Shown: positions 7,838-16,466, counted from the first letter of the stretch. The stretch is 21,080 nucleotides of DNA from an uncultured Clostridia bacterium (GCA_944392525.1 CALXXB010000025.1:1-21080); one strand, 5' to 3'. Notes: generated by a model not told the origin, from the letters alone. Numbers and translations: made by a program.

Positions 7838-7867
7838 AAGAATAGTCTTTTTTCAAAAACTATTCTT
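7838..7867 (-). terminator. Intrinsic terminator of the DUF362 gene
   Basis: A 9-bp perfect stem (7838..7846 with 7859..7867) with a 12-base loop, followed in the minus-strand RNA by a U-rich tail broken by single C bases. It lies 30 bases after the stop at 7897 and closes the CMD-cupin/MerR/DUF362 unit. Confidence 0.8.
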
Positions 7868-7896
7868 AAATTTATCGAAAAATGTGTTTTTTATAA

Positions 7897-8781
7897 TTAA
7901 TCTATATTAATTAATTCATAATTTGTTGTTCCAAATCCCAATTCTTCTGCTGCTTCTATTGTATGTGTTCCATTTCTTGATTTTACTCTTTCTAAGAAAT
8001 GCTCTTTTCCTGGGTCTTCTGATTTTTCAACTAAATCCATACAAGCTCTATCTATTGCAATTGGGTCTGTAGATGCTAAAATTCCTATATCTTTCATGCA
8101 AGGATCTTCTGCAACTGCACAACAATCACAGTCAACAGATAAATTCTTCATAACATTTATATATACAATATTTCCTTTAAATAAATTGTGAACTGATGAT
8201 GCTGCATCTGCCATTGACTCTAAGAATTTATCTTGCTCTGGCAAGTTATCCCATATTGTATATTGGTCTTTACTTTGTCCAGCTGAATGTATCCATGCTT
8301 TTCCTTCTGATGAAGCACATCCTATTGATAATTGTTTTAATGCTCCTCCATATCCTCCCATAGGATGTCCTTTAAAATGTGATAATACAAGCATTGAATC
8401 GTAGTTAGCTATATCTTTTCCTACGAAATTTTCTTTTAGAACTTTTCCATTTGGTATCTCTAAAACTTTATCTGGTCCTTCTTCGTCCATTAAATCTACA
8501 TCAAAATATTTGTTCCAACCATGTTCTTCTAATAATTTTTTATGTTTCTCGCTTGAATTTCTTGCTCCTTCATAAGCTGTATTACATTCTACAACTGTTC
8601 CATTAACGTGTTCTACCATTTGTTTTACGAACTCTGGTCTTAAATAATTTTGATTTCCTTCTTCTCCTGAATGTAATTTTACTGCTACTTTTCCTGGTAA
8701 TTTTACTCCTAATTTTTCATAAATTTTAATCATTGACTCTGGTGTTATTTCTTTTGTAAAATATACTTTTGCTTTTTCCAT
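7897..8781 (-). CDS. DUF362 family protein, probable Fe-S/redox role
   Basis: A 294-residue DUF362 protein. Family segments are visible: VKLHSGEEGN near the N-terminus, the LSHFKGHPMGGYGGALKQLS stretch (about 133-152) and STDPIAIDRAC near the C-terminus. A cysteine group, CDCC at 218-221 plus C228, is where members can carry a metal or Fe-S site, but this is not a standard 2x4Fe-4S ferredoxin domain. The exact reaction of such stand-alone proteins is unknown. The start is the ATG at 8781; a GTG at 8790 overlaps the AAGGTGAGG ribosome binding site and is unlikely. The gene lies 67 bases after the MerR gene with no terminator between, so the MerR promoter upstream may drive it. Confidence 0.85.
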   Translation of the reverse strand: MEKAKVYFTKEITPESMIKIYEKLGVKLPGKVAVKLHSGEEGNQNYLRPEFVKQMVEHVNGTVVECNTAYEGARNSSEKHKKLLEEHGWNKYFDVDLMDEEGPDKVLEIPNGKVLKENFVGKDIANYDSMLVLSHFKGHPMGGYGGALKQLSIGCASSEGKAWIHSAGQSKDQYTIWDNLPEQDKFLESMADAASSVHNLFKGNIVYINVMKNLSVDCDCCAVAEDPCMKDIGILASTDPIAIDRACMDLVEKSEDPGKEHFLERVKSRNGTHTIEAAEELGFGTTNYELINID

Positions 8782-8848
8782 AGTCCTCACCTTTCCTTTC
8801 TTTTCTTTCTTAATATTTTAATTAATTTTAGCTTAATTATTCACAAGT

Positions 8849-9232
8849 TTAAGGCTCTAATATATAGTCTTCTCTTTTCCCTTTTACTATATCATCATAT
8901 ATTTCTATTTTATGGTTGATCCTGTCTATTGTCTCATTTATATCTTTTTGTTTTTTTAATAAAATATCTCTTTGACCTTCTAATAATTGTTTTCTTTCCT
9001 TTGCAGTTTCTGGTCCTTCACCCATTAATTTTACATACTTACTTAATACTTCTATTGATAATCCAGCATTTCTCATACATTTTATAAATTCTATCCATCT
9101 ACATGAATTGTCATCAAAATCTCTTATTCCACTTTTATTCCTTGGAACTCTCGGAATTAAACCTTCTTTTTCATAATATCTTATTGTATCTGGTGTTAAA
9201 TCATATTTTTTACTTACTTCTGCTATTGTCAT
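8849..9232 (-). CDS. MerR-family transcriptional regulator
   Basis: A 127-residue MerR-type activator. The N-terminal winged helix-turn-helix shows TPDTIRYYEKEGLIP (13-27) and the RNKSGIRDF wing segment. The long dimerisation helix spans about 73-110 (QLLEGQRDILLKKQKDINET region). There is no C-terminal pair of cysteines of the metal-sensing kind; the only cysteines (44, 52) lie in the DNA-binding part. It resembles the AdhR/YhdQ-type regulators that respond to electrophiles or redox stress; the signal is not readable. It is encoded 40 bases after the CMD-cupin gene. A MerR-style operator with a 19-base spacer lies upstream of that gene, so autoregulation of the operon is likely. Confidence 0.93.
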   Translation of the reverse strand: MTIAEVSKKYDLTPDTIRYYEKEGLIPRVPRNKSGIRDFDDNSCRWIEFIKCMRNAGLSIEVLSKYVKLMGEGPETAKERKQLLEGQRDILLKKQKDINETIDRINHKIEIYDDIVKGKREDYILEP

Positions 9233-9272
9233 TTATTTACTCCCTCTTTCTTATTCGTCTCCATATACAATA

Positions 9273-10007
9273 TTATAATTTGTCATATTCCTCATCTGTT
9301 ACAGGCTCTAACCATTCATTTGAAGTTTCCTCTCCTGGTACTTCTACTGCTAAGTGGCTAAACCAACAATTCTTAGCTCCATGCCAATGTTTTACATTTG
9401 CTGGAATAATTACTACATCACCTGGTTTTAAACTTTGTGCTGGTTTTCCTTCTTCTTGGTACCAACCTTCACCTTCTACACAAATTAACATTTGTCCTCC
9501 ACCTGATTTTGCATGATGAATATGCCAATTATTTCTACATCCTGGTTCAAATGTTACATTTGCTATAGATATTTTTGATTCATCACTTTTTGCTAATGGT
9601 TTTAAATAAGAATTTCCTATAAAATATTGTGCATATGCTGTATTTGGTTCTCCCATTCCAAACATTCCACCATGTCCACTTGGTTCTTCATCTCCATAAA
9701 CATCTCCTAGCATATTAAATACTGCCCAAGCATTTGGCCAACCACAGTAAAATGCTAAATGTGTTATCATTTCAACCATTTCTGTTTTTGTTATACCATT
9801 GTTTTTAGCAGTCATTAAATGGCTTTTTAAAGAGCTATCAAACACTCCTTTTGCCATTAATGCTGTTACTGTTATCATTGATCTATCTCTTAATGATAGC
9901 TTATCCTCTCTTGACCATACTTCTCCAAATAATACATCATCATTTAATTCAGCAAATTTAGGTGCTAAATCTCCTAATCTATCACGTCCTGCTGTTTGTT
10001 TTACCAT
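9273..10007 (-). CDS. Carboxymuconolactone decarboxylase-cupin fusion protein
   Basis: A 244-residue cytoplasmic fusion. Residues about 20-105 form a carboxymuconolactone decarboxylase/AhpD-like helical domain (LRDRSMITVTAL, KSHLMTAKNNGITKTE and YCGWPNAW). The AhpD CxxC pair is absent; only C88 is present. Residues about 140-215 are a cupin with WHIHH (151-155), Q162 and KHWHG (186-190) as probable metal ligands. Such fusions are common in Clostridia and Bacteroidia next to MerR-type regulators and oxidoreductases, but their substrate is not established. The start at 10007 has AGGAGG eight bases upstream, whereas an in-frame ATG at 10064 lies inside the operator and is rejected. First gene of the MerR-controlled unit. 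Confidence 0.9.
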   Translation of the reverse strand: MVKQTAGRDRLGDLAPKFAELNDDVLFGEVWSREDKLSLRDRSMITVTALMAKGVFDSSLKSHLMTAKNNGITKTEMVEMITHLAFYCGWPNAWAVFNMLGDVYGDEEPSGHGGMFGMGEPNTAYAQYFIGNSYLKPLAKSDESKISIANVTFEPGCRNNWHIHHAKSGGGQMLICVEGEGWYQEEGKPAQSLKPGDVVIIPANVKHWHGAKNCWFSHLAVEVPGEETSNEWLEPVTDEEYDKL

Positions 10008-10038
10008 AATACATTCCTCCTTATTCTTTACTATTTTA

Positions 10039-10069
10039 TATATATCACTTAGAGTTAGCTTCAAGTCAA
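10039..10069 (-). promoter_or_regulatory. MerR-type promoter/operator with 19-base spacer
   Basis: -35 TTGACT (10064..10069), a 19-base spacer and -10 TATATA (10039..10044) on the minus strand. The spacer carries the dyad CTTGAAGCTAACTCTAAG (10048..10065), symmetrical at 14 of 18 positions. A spacer longer than 17 with a central dyad is the hallmark of MerR activation by DNA distortion. The sequence resembles AdhR-like sites (CTTGACTT...AACTCTAAG). The regulator at 8849..9232 is the obvious candidate. Confidence 0.82.
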
Positions 10070-10114
10070 GAGTTTTTTTGAAATTTTACAAATTTTTCAC
10101 ATAGTCTTTATTTT

Positions 10115-10155
10115 TTAAAAATAAAAAATAAGAAACGCCTAGCATTCCTTATTTT
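10115..10155 (-). terminator. Operon terminator overlapping the PlsC-like stop codon
   Basis: A 14-bp stem with two G-U pairs (10125..10138 with 10142..10155), whose three-base loop is exactly the TAG stop codon (10139..10141) of the acyltransferase gene. The stem is followed by a U-rich tail. The last codons of the gene form the 5' arm. It ends the five-gene run from 16380. Confidence 0.85.
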
Positions 10156-10963
10156 TTTGATTATTTACTTCTTTCATTTCATCATATACTTGATTTTTTA
10201 AAATTTCTATCTTCTCCTTAGTATTGCCCTCTTTTGGTGGTCTTATTGGCTCCAAAACAGTTAAGGTAACATCTTTTTTCTTTTTAAATATTTTTCTAAT
10301 TCCTTTTGGCTCTCTAAATGTAATTACCATTGGTACTATTGGTTTATTATTCCTAACAGCAAAATCAAAAGCTCCATTTTTAAAATGTCTAATTTTATTA
10401 AAATATGGAAATAATGCTGCTTCCGGATAAAAATGTACACTATTTTCTTCTTGCAAAACATTGTCTACTGCCTTCATAAAATATTCTCTGTTCTTTATAC
10501 TATCTGGTATAGGCATAGCTCTTAATAGTTTTATTAATTTTCTAACAAAAGGGATTTTGAAACTACCTTCTAAAGTTGTAAAATAAACCTTCTTAAACCC
10601 ATAAGCTAATCCTACCATAGCACAATCTAAGAACAATACATGATTTGATACTGTAACTGCTCCTTCTTTTAAATTTCTAATATTTTCTTTTCCTTCAATT
10701 TTAAAATCATATACTATTTTCATTAAAATTTTTAATATTGGAAATGCTATTCCATAGTATAATCCATTTGATAATAAAGAAAACATCATACTTTTAGGAA
10801 TATATTCATAATTCTCATCTATATTAAATTCTAAAGGCTCCCATAAATCAATTATGTGTTCATTTTCATCTTGGACATTTTCCAACTTTTCTATCTTATC
10901 TAATTCATCTACATCATCCAAGCTCTTAGCTATAGTTTCATTATTAATAATTTGTTTTAACAT
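10139..10963 (-). CDS. PlsC-like 1-acylglycerol-3-phosphate acyltransferase family protein
   Basis: A 274-residue lysophospholipid acyltransferase family protein, expected to transfer an acyl chain to a glycerolipid at the membrane. The HX4D catalytic motif is NHVLFLD (107-113), motif III is FYPEAALF (178-185; usually FPEGTRS, so its G-T-R is replaced by A-A-L) and motif IV is PMVITF (211-216). An acidic N-terminal extension of about 55 residues precedes a hydrophobic helix near 60-85. The altered motif III, which binds the glycerol-3-phosphate headgroup in PlsC, suggests an acceptor other than plain lysophosphatidate, perhaps a glycolipid; this is inference. It starts four bases after the GT8-GT28 gene, so they are translationally close, and is the last gene of the run. 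Confidence 0.85.
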   Translation of the reverse strand: MLKQIINNETIAKSLDDVDELDKIEKLENVQDENEHIIDLWEPLEFNIDENYEYIPKSMMFSLLSNGLYYGIAFPILKILMKIVYDFKIEGKENIRNLKEGAVTVSNHVLFLDCAMVGLAYGFKKVYFTTLEGSFKIPFVRKLIKLLRAMPIPDSIKNREYFMKAVDNVLQEENSVHFYPEAALFPYFNKIRHFKNGAFDFAVRNNKPIVPMVITFREPKGIRKIFKKKKDVTLTVLEPIRPPKEGNTKEKIEILKNQVYDEMKEVNNQKNKEC

Positions 10964-10967
10964 CCAC

Positions 10968-12893
10968 CTAATCTCCCATTTCTTTTATTACTAATTCTGC
11001 TATATCATAACTTGCATTTCTGTTTATATATTTTCTTTGGTTTTCTACCATTTCTTTTTGTAGAGTTTCATCATTTAAAAGTTTCTTCGTATTTTTAATT
11101 ACTTCTTCTATTATATCACATTTTATCGACATTTTTCTACTTTGGAAGAAATTTGCATTATAATTTTCACAACCAGGTATTGGCATTGTATGTATAAAAG
11201 GCTTCCCTATTGTTGCAATCTCTGTTGTAGTTAAGCCCCCTGGTTTTGTTAAGACTACATCTGCTGCTTTTATATATAGATTTAAATTTCTTGTAAAAGG
11301 TAATTCTTGTACATTCTTATTATCTTTATATTTATCTTTTAATTCTTTTAGTAATTTTTTGTTCTTACCACATGAAATAATAAAATTACAGTTTTCAATT
11401 CCTTTTACCAATTCTTTAACTAAATCTGTCATGTTTCCAAAGCCCATACTACCAGTTAATACTAATACATATTTTTCATCTAATTTTAAATCAAGTTCTT
11501 TTCTTACTTCATCTTTCCTATAATCTTCACTATATTCTCTTTGTACTGGAATTCCTAATGGTACTAATTTTTCTTCTTTTATTCCTTTAGCCATAAAATC
11601 TTTTTTTAAATCTTCATTTGGTATTATAAAATAATCTGGATTAGTTTCTTCCCAAAAAGGTATACTTACATAATCTGTTGCGATTGCAACAAAATGTATA
11701 TCATGTTCCTTTTTTATTGCTGTAAGTGCTTGTGCTGCAAATAGATGTGTTGTAACAATATAATCATACCAATTATTTTCTATATATTCATATAACTTAT
11801 TTCTATTTAACCAATTCAAACTATAAACTGGTGATTTCAACTTTGTCTTTTGATATATTTCTCCAAGATTATAAATCCTTTTAAATACTTTTCCTTCATG
11901 ACTTGTTGAACTTATATATAAGTTATTTACTTTATCCTTTAATCTAGGTCTTGTAATTTCTAAGTATTCTTTAAAATCAGCTCTTATACCTTTATCATTT
12001 AAAGCTTGTTTAACAGCCATAGCTGCTGAATTATGTCCTCCACCAGTCCCACATGATAAGATAAGTACTTTTTTTGGTTTATTCTTCTTTATCAATTTTA
12101 CAACTTTTTTATAAAAACAATCTAAAGTTCCAATATAATCTTTGTTCCAAGGCTTATTTCTTCCATAATAATGTATTATTACTGTATTTTTTCTAATCCA
12201 TTTTAAAATTATTTTATTTTTTGGATTGTTTAAATTATAGAGTTTCCAAGTTCTTTCTCCTAAATTATACTTTAATTCATCTACTAATTTTATTTTGTCT
12301 CCAAAAAGCGTTGCTACAACATCTTGGTCTGGCAATAATAATTTATTTTTCTTACTCTTCATGAAATTTATAACTTTTTCTTCTACATTTATTTTCCTTA
12401 ATTCTTTTAAATTAATTAAGAGAACACCTGTATTTATATATGGTTCATCTTCTTTTATATCTAATCTTATTTCATTAATTTTATGAAGTACCTTCTTAAT
12501 ATGTGTTGCTGCAACAAAATAATTACCTTCAAAATCTGTTTCATAAAATTCTCTTAAGTTATTAATAACTAATGTATCAGCATCTAAATATAAAACTTTA
12601 TCCACTTCTTTTGGTAAATACTTACTTGCATATAGTCTAAAATAAATTTCTTCTGTATATCTTTTTTCTAGAACAGGAAATGTATCTATTTCACATTTAG
12701 GTATTTTTATATCATGTATAGAAAACCTAGTTAAATCTAGATTTTCTATCACATTTTCCATATCTTCTTTATCTAAATTCTTATGTAAAATATATACATC
12801 AAATTTTTCTTCTTGATTTGAATACTTAATTGAATTTAATAAAATGTTTAATTGCCTTACATATTTTTTATTTATTGCAACTAAAATGTTCAT
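10968..12893 (-). CDS. Two-domain glycosyltransferase: GT8 fused to MGDG-synthase-like GT28
   Basis: A 641-residue protein with two complete glycosyltransferase domains. Residues 1-265 are GT8: MNILVAINKKY start, DAD metal/nucleotide-sugar motif (104-106) in LYLDADTLV, NTGVLLINL (154-162), DQDV (189-192) and HYYGRNKPW (241-249). Residues about 273-641 are of the MGDG synthase/UgtP type: GTGGGHNSAA (282-291) as acceptor-side loop, GSMGFGN (481-487) and KPGGLTTTE (550-558) for UDP-sugar binding. UgtP-type enzymes put glucose or galactose on diacylglycerol; GT8 enzymes transfer hexoses with retention. One chain could therefore build a two-sugar glycolipid at the cytoplasmic membrane face. Neither domain is truncated. 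The SDR gene precedes it by nine bases and the acyltransferase follows by four. Confidence 0.9.
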   Translation of the reverse strand: MNILVAINKKYVRQLNILLNSIKYSNQEEKFDVYILHKNLDKEDMENVIENLDLTRFSIHDIKIPKCEIDTFPVLEKRYTEEIYFRLYASKYLPKEVDKVLYLDADTLVINNLREFYETDFEGNYFVAATHIKKVLHKINEIRLDIKEDEPYINTGVLLINLKELRKINVEEKVINFMKSKKNKLLLPDQDVVATLFGDKIKLVDELKYNLGERTWKLYNLNNPKNKIILKWIRKNTVIIHYYGRNKPWNKDYIGTLDCFYKKVVKLIKKNKPKKVLILSCGTGGGHNSAAMAVKQALNDKGIRADFKEYLEITRPRLKDKVNNLYISSTSHEGKVFKRIYNLGEIYQKTKLKSPVYSLNWLNRNKLYEYIENNWYDYIVTTHLFAAQALTAIKKEHDIHFVAIATDYVSIPFWEETNPDYFIIPNEDLKKDFMAKGIKEEKLVPLGIPVQREYSEDYRKDEVRKELDLKLDEKYVLVLTGSMGFGNMTDLVKELVKGIENCNFIISCGKNKKLLKELKDKYKDNKNVQELPFTRNLNLYIKAADVVLTKPGGLTTTEIATIGKPFIHTMPIPGCENYNANFFQSRKMSIKCDIIEEVIKNTKKLLNDETLQKEMVENQRKYINRNASYDIAELVIKEMGD

Positions 12894-12902
12894 AAAACTC
12901 TC

Positions 12903-13907
12903 CTATTTCATCTTATTATTTTCTCTTAACCATTTCACAGTATCAGCAATCGTTTCTTCCATACTTCTATTTTTATATCCTAATTCACTCTTAGCCTTCT
13001 CATTTGAAAAGTTAGAATTGGATGTTAATGTATAAAGAGAGTATCTAGTATACAAAGGTGGTTCTTTTCTTATTTTATAATATATTTCTGAAAATGGTGC
13101 TGTAGCTTTTGCAATCCACATAGGTAATATTGTTTTTATTTTCTTAACTCCTACTGTTTTACTAATCAAATTTACTAATTCTTTTACATCTACATATCTA
13201 TTTGATAATATGTAACATTCACCTTTTTTACCATTCTTACAAGCACTTATTACACCATCTGCTACATCTCTTACATCTACAAAATCATATCCACCTTTTA
13301 CAAAAGCTCTTAAACTTCCATTTGCTATATCTAATATTAATTGTGTTAGATGTGTATCACTGAAGTCTCTTGGTCCTATTATTCCAGATGGGTGAACTAT
13401 ACAAGCATTTAATCCTTTTTCTTTCACTTCTTCTAATACCATTTTAGCTGTTCTTGCTTTTGATTTTGCATATAATCCAACAACTTTATTTTCATCGAAA
13501 TCAGTTATTTCACTCATCTTTTCACCATTTGGTTTTTCTGTAATTGCATGAACACTACTTACATAAACAAGTTTAGCATTTTTCTCTAATACTTTATCTA
13601 CTATATTTTTAGTCCCATTATAATTTACTTCCATAACTTTAGGATTATACTTAGATTTTATATATACAATTGCTGCACAATGTATTACATAAAGATCTAC
13701 ATCAGAATCTACATTAAATATTTCTTCTAATGTTTCCTTTTGGGTTACATCTCCTCTATAAATCTTACAATCTAATCCTTCTAATGCTTCAGCTTTATCA
13801 TCTGGAAGCACTAAACATCTTACTTCGCAATTTTTTTCTAATAATTTTCTTACTATATTATTTCCTAAAAATCCATTTGCACCTGTTACTATATATAATT
13901 CTTTCAT
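12903..13907 (-). CDS. Extended SDR, NAD(P)-dependent epimerase/reductase
   Basis: A 334-residue extended short-chain dehydrogenase. The Rossmann motif is TGANGFLG (8-15). The D-V pair after RGDV (52-54) is the usual adenine-side acid. SS at 117-118 and YAKSK (Y146, K150) form the active site. PSGIIGPRDF marks the substrate-binding part. The overall pattern is closer to dihydroflavonol-4-reductase/3-beta-HSD-like and NDP-sugar-like bacterial SDRs than to GalE; the substrate is not readable. Its position between a phosphatase and a glycolipid glycosyltransferase suggests sugar-nucleotide or lipid-headgroup modification. It starts 19 bases after the phosphatase stop (AAGGAAG) and ends nine bases before the next gene. 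Confidence 0.88.
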   Translation of the reverse strand: MKELYIVTGANGFLGNNIVRKLLEKNCEVRCLVLPDDKAEALEGLDCKIYRGDVTQKETLEEIFNVDSDVDLYVIHCAAIVYIKSKYNPKVMEVNYNGTKNIVDKVLEKNAKLVYVSSVHAITEKPNGEKMSEITDFDENKVVGLYAKSKARTAKMVLEEVKEKGLNACIVHPSGIIGPRDFSDTHLTQLILDIANGSLRAFVKGGYDFVDVRDVADGVISACKNGKKGECYILSNRYVDVKELVNLISKTVGVKKIKTILPMWIAKATAPFSEIYYKIRKEPPLYTRYSLYTLTSNSNFSNEKAKSELGYKNRSMEETIADTVKWLRENNKMK

Positions 13908-13926
13908 ATGTATCGCTTCCTTTATT

Positions 13927-14454
13927 TTAAAATTCTACTTCAAAGATTTCTGCTGGCTCTATTTTACCACAATCACAAATAGATCTAAATGCCATTCCAT
14001 GTGCTACTACTATTATTGTATCATATTTTTTCTTATACTTATTAATAACTTTCATAACTCTTTTTCTAACACTTTCTAATGTCTCCCAATTTCTTTTTTC
14101 TCCTTCTGGATAAATGCCATTATTATTTAAGAAATCTATATAATATTCTTTTAGTTCATCTTTTCCACTATACTGATATGTTAAATCTGGTTGCCATTCC
14201 ATTAAATCTGGTTCTACTATAATATCTAATCCTGTTTCTTTAGATATTATACTTGCTGTCTGCATAGCTCTTGTATATGGTGAAGATAATATAATCTCTG
14301 CATATTTTAGTCGTTCATCTTTTGCTGTCTTCTGAACTTCACAAATATATTCTTTTTGTAAAGGGGCTAAATCATTACCATGTCCAATAAAACCATGCTC
14401 TTCTACGTATGAATAATCTGGTCTTCCATGTCTAATTAAATAAAACTTCGCCAT
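13927..14454 (-). CDS. Histidine phosphatase family protein (phosphoglycerate mutase-like)
   Basis: A 175-residue histidine phosphatase. It has the RHG motif with phospho-accepting H9 (8-10), SSPYTRAMQTA with R62, an acid E86 in LMEW and the second catalytic H152 in VVAHGM. The length is short but complete for the small branch. Substrates in this branch range from phosphosugars to small phosphometabolites and none can be named. The ATG overlaps the ABC-F stop in TAATG with AGGAGG just upstream, so the two are translationally coupled. It is therefore probably in the same transcript as the SDR and glycosyltransferase downstream. Confidence 0.9.
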   Translation of the reverse strand: MAKFYLIRHGRPDYSYVEEHGFIGHGNDLAPLQKEYICEVQKTAKDERLKYAEIILSSPYTRAMQTASIISKETGLDIIVEPDLMEWQPDLTYQYSGKDELKEYYIDFLNNNGIYPEGEKRNWETLESVRKRVMKVINKYKKKYDTIIVVAHGMAFRSICDCGKIEPAEIFEVEF

Positions 14455-16380
14455 TATACTCCTCCTATTAAATTATTTAATTCTTCCCATTCTAACATCT
14501 TTTCTTCTATTTCTTTATTTGTCTCTTCTATTTTATTTTGAAGTTCATTTAATTTCATATAGTCTGTAGAATTTTCTTCTTTTTTCATTTCATCTTCTAT
14601 ATTTTTTATTTCTTGTTCCTTTTCTTCTATTTCTTTTTCTATTTTTTCCATTTTATTTTTTCTTTTATTATTTTCTTTATTTAACAGATATTGATTTTTA
14701 TAACTCTTCTCTTCCAAATTATTATTCTTTTCTTTATTTATATTGTTATAAATATTTGCTTCTTCTTGTTCTTTATTTTTTTCTTTCCATTCCTGAAACT
14801 CTTCATAATTACCATCAAAAAACGTTACTTTTCCCGGCTTAAATTCTAATATTTTATTTGCAATTTTATTTACAAAATATCTATCATGAGATACAAATAT
14901 TAAAGTTCCTTTATATTCTTTTAAGATTTGTTCTAAACTTTCTTTTCCAACTATATCCATATGGTTAGTTGGCTCATCTAATAAAAGAAGATTTGGTTCT
15001 TTCTTAAATATCTCGCAAAGCTTTAATCGTGCTTTTTCTCCACCTGATAACATTTTTATTTTCTTTTCTACATCTTCACCTGTAAATAAAAAACTACCAA
15101 GTATCTTTCTTGCTTTTGTTGTGGTTAACTCTGAAAATTCGCTGATAAACTCTTCATATACCGTATTTTCAGTATTTTTAAATTCTAGTTGTTGGTCAAA
15201 ATATCCTAAAGAAACATTATATCCAAATGAAAAACTTCCTCCTAAAGCCTTAATTTTTCCTGCAATAGTCTTTAATAACGTTGATTTTCCAATTCCATTT
15301 TCTCCAATAATACCAAGTTTTTCTCCTCTATAAAGTGAAAAAGAAATTTTTTGTAATACTTTGTCATAACCAACCTCTAAGTCTTTTACTTCTAATACAT
15401 CTTTTCCGCTTTCCTTAATATTAAAATTATTATGAAATGTTTTTAAATCATATTTATTAGGTTCTTCTACTTTTACCATTCTTTCTATTTGCTTTAATTT
15501 AGATAAAGCCATCTTAGCTTTTGTTGGTTTATATCTAAACCTATTTGCTATATCTGTTAATCTTTTTATTTCTGCTTGTTGATATTCATAATCTTTTAGT
15601 TGTTTTTCATAGTTTGCTCTTTTTTGAATTTCATAATCTTTGTAATTTCCTTTATATAAAGTCATAGTCCCATATTCTATTTCATAAACTTTATTTACAA
15701 TTCTATCTAAAAACATTCTATCATGAGAAACAATAACCACTGCTTTTGGATAACTTCTTAGATAACTTTCTAGCCATTCTATTGCTGTTATATCCAAATG
15801 GTTTGTCGGCTCATCTAAAAGTAATATATCTGGCTTACTTAAAAGTAATTTCAAGAATGCAATTTTAGTTCTTTGTCCTCCTGAAAATTCTGATATCTTC
15901 TTTTTCTCATCTTCAACACTAAATCCAAAATTTCTTAATGCTATCTCGTATTCTTTTTTATATGTATATCCACCTAAGAACTCATATTTATCTAAACTTT
16001 CTGTATAACTCTTTATTAACTTTTCTGAAGAATCTTCTTGCAATCTTAAACTTAAATCTTCTATCCTTTTCTCCAAATCTGTTATTTCTTTATATACTTT
16101 TAGTATTTCTTCTAACATTGTTTTAGAATCATCTTCAAAGTCTATTTGTTTTAAATAACCAATTGAAGGATTTCCTTGTTTATATACTCCAAACTTACTA
16201 CTTCCTACTCCTTCTTCTAACATAGAGTTATCTACAAGTGCTTTTAAAAGAGTAGTTTTCCCGTGCTCCATTTCTTCCAACAATTGCTATCTTATCTTTT
16301 TCATTTATTTCAAAGTTTATTTCTTCTAATATGGTTTCTGCTCCATAACTAATTGCTCCATTTACTATTCTGTAATTCAT
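14454..16380 (-). pseudogene. ABC-F ATPase with one-base frameshift in first Walker A
   Basis: ABC-F proteins are soluble tandem ATPases acting on ribosomes. The gene should start at the ATG at 16380 (GGTGAGATAG upstream) as MNYRIVNGAISYGAE and run into GRNGA. There the sequence GCACGGGAAAACT has one extra C (plus-strand G at 16263); removing it restores G-R-N-G-A-G-K-T-T. The main frame then continues to 14454 with signature LSGGQ-like FSGGQR, LLLDEPTNHLD, a linker with RFRYKPTKAKMALSKLKQ, a second Walker A (GENGIGKST), LSGGEK and LLLDEPTNHMD. A Glu/Lys-rich coiled coil of about 120 residues ends it. A TTG at 16283 is only where the downstream frame opens. It is either a real frameshift or a sequencing error. 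The YdiF/Uup-like subtype is a guess. Confidence 0.88.
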
Positions 16381-16412
16381 CTATCTCACCTATATTTATC
16401 TATTTTTCAAAT

Positions 16413-16441
16413 ATTATAACAAAAAAATAGTAGAATTTCTA
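16413..16441 (-). promoter_or_regulatory. Candidate promoter of the ABC-F/glycolipid run
   Basis: -10 TATAAT (16413..16418), 17-base spacer and a poor -35 TAGAAA (16436..16441) on the minus strand, overlapping the terminator of the upstream pilin gene. A leader of about 25 bases would precede the ABC-F start at 16380. Confidence 0.4.
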
Positions 16442-16455
16442 TAAATCCTACTATT
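16420..16455 (-). terminator. Intrinsic terminator of the pilin-like gene
   Basis: A 13-bp stem with one G-U pair (16426..16438 with 16443..16455), a 4-base loop and a U tail, 11 bases after the stop at 16467. Confidence 0.9.
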
Positions 16456-16466
16456 AAAAATTGTTT

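Noticed and set aside
8782..8790. GTG at 8790 as start of the DUF362 protein
   Set aside because: The GTG is part of the AAGGTGAGG ribosome binding site of the ATG at 8781.
10008..10064. ATG at 10064 as start of the CMD-cupin protein
   Set aside because: It lies within the MerR-type operator and upstream of the predicted transcription start, and the AGGAGG is placed for 10007.
16264..16283. TTG at 16283 as start of the ABC-F gene
   Set aside because: It would begin inside the Walker A after loss of the N-terminus; the true start with a ribosome binding site is at 16380, out of frame by one base.
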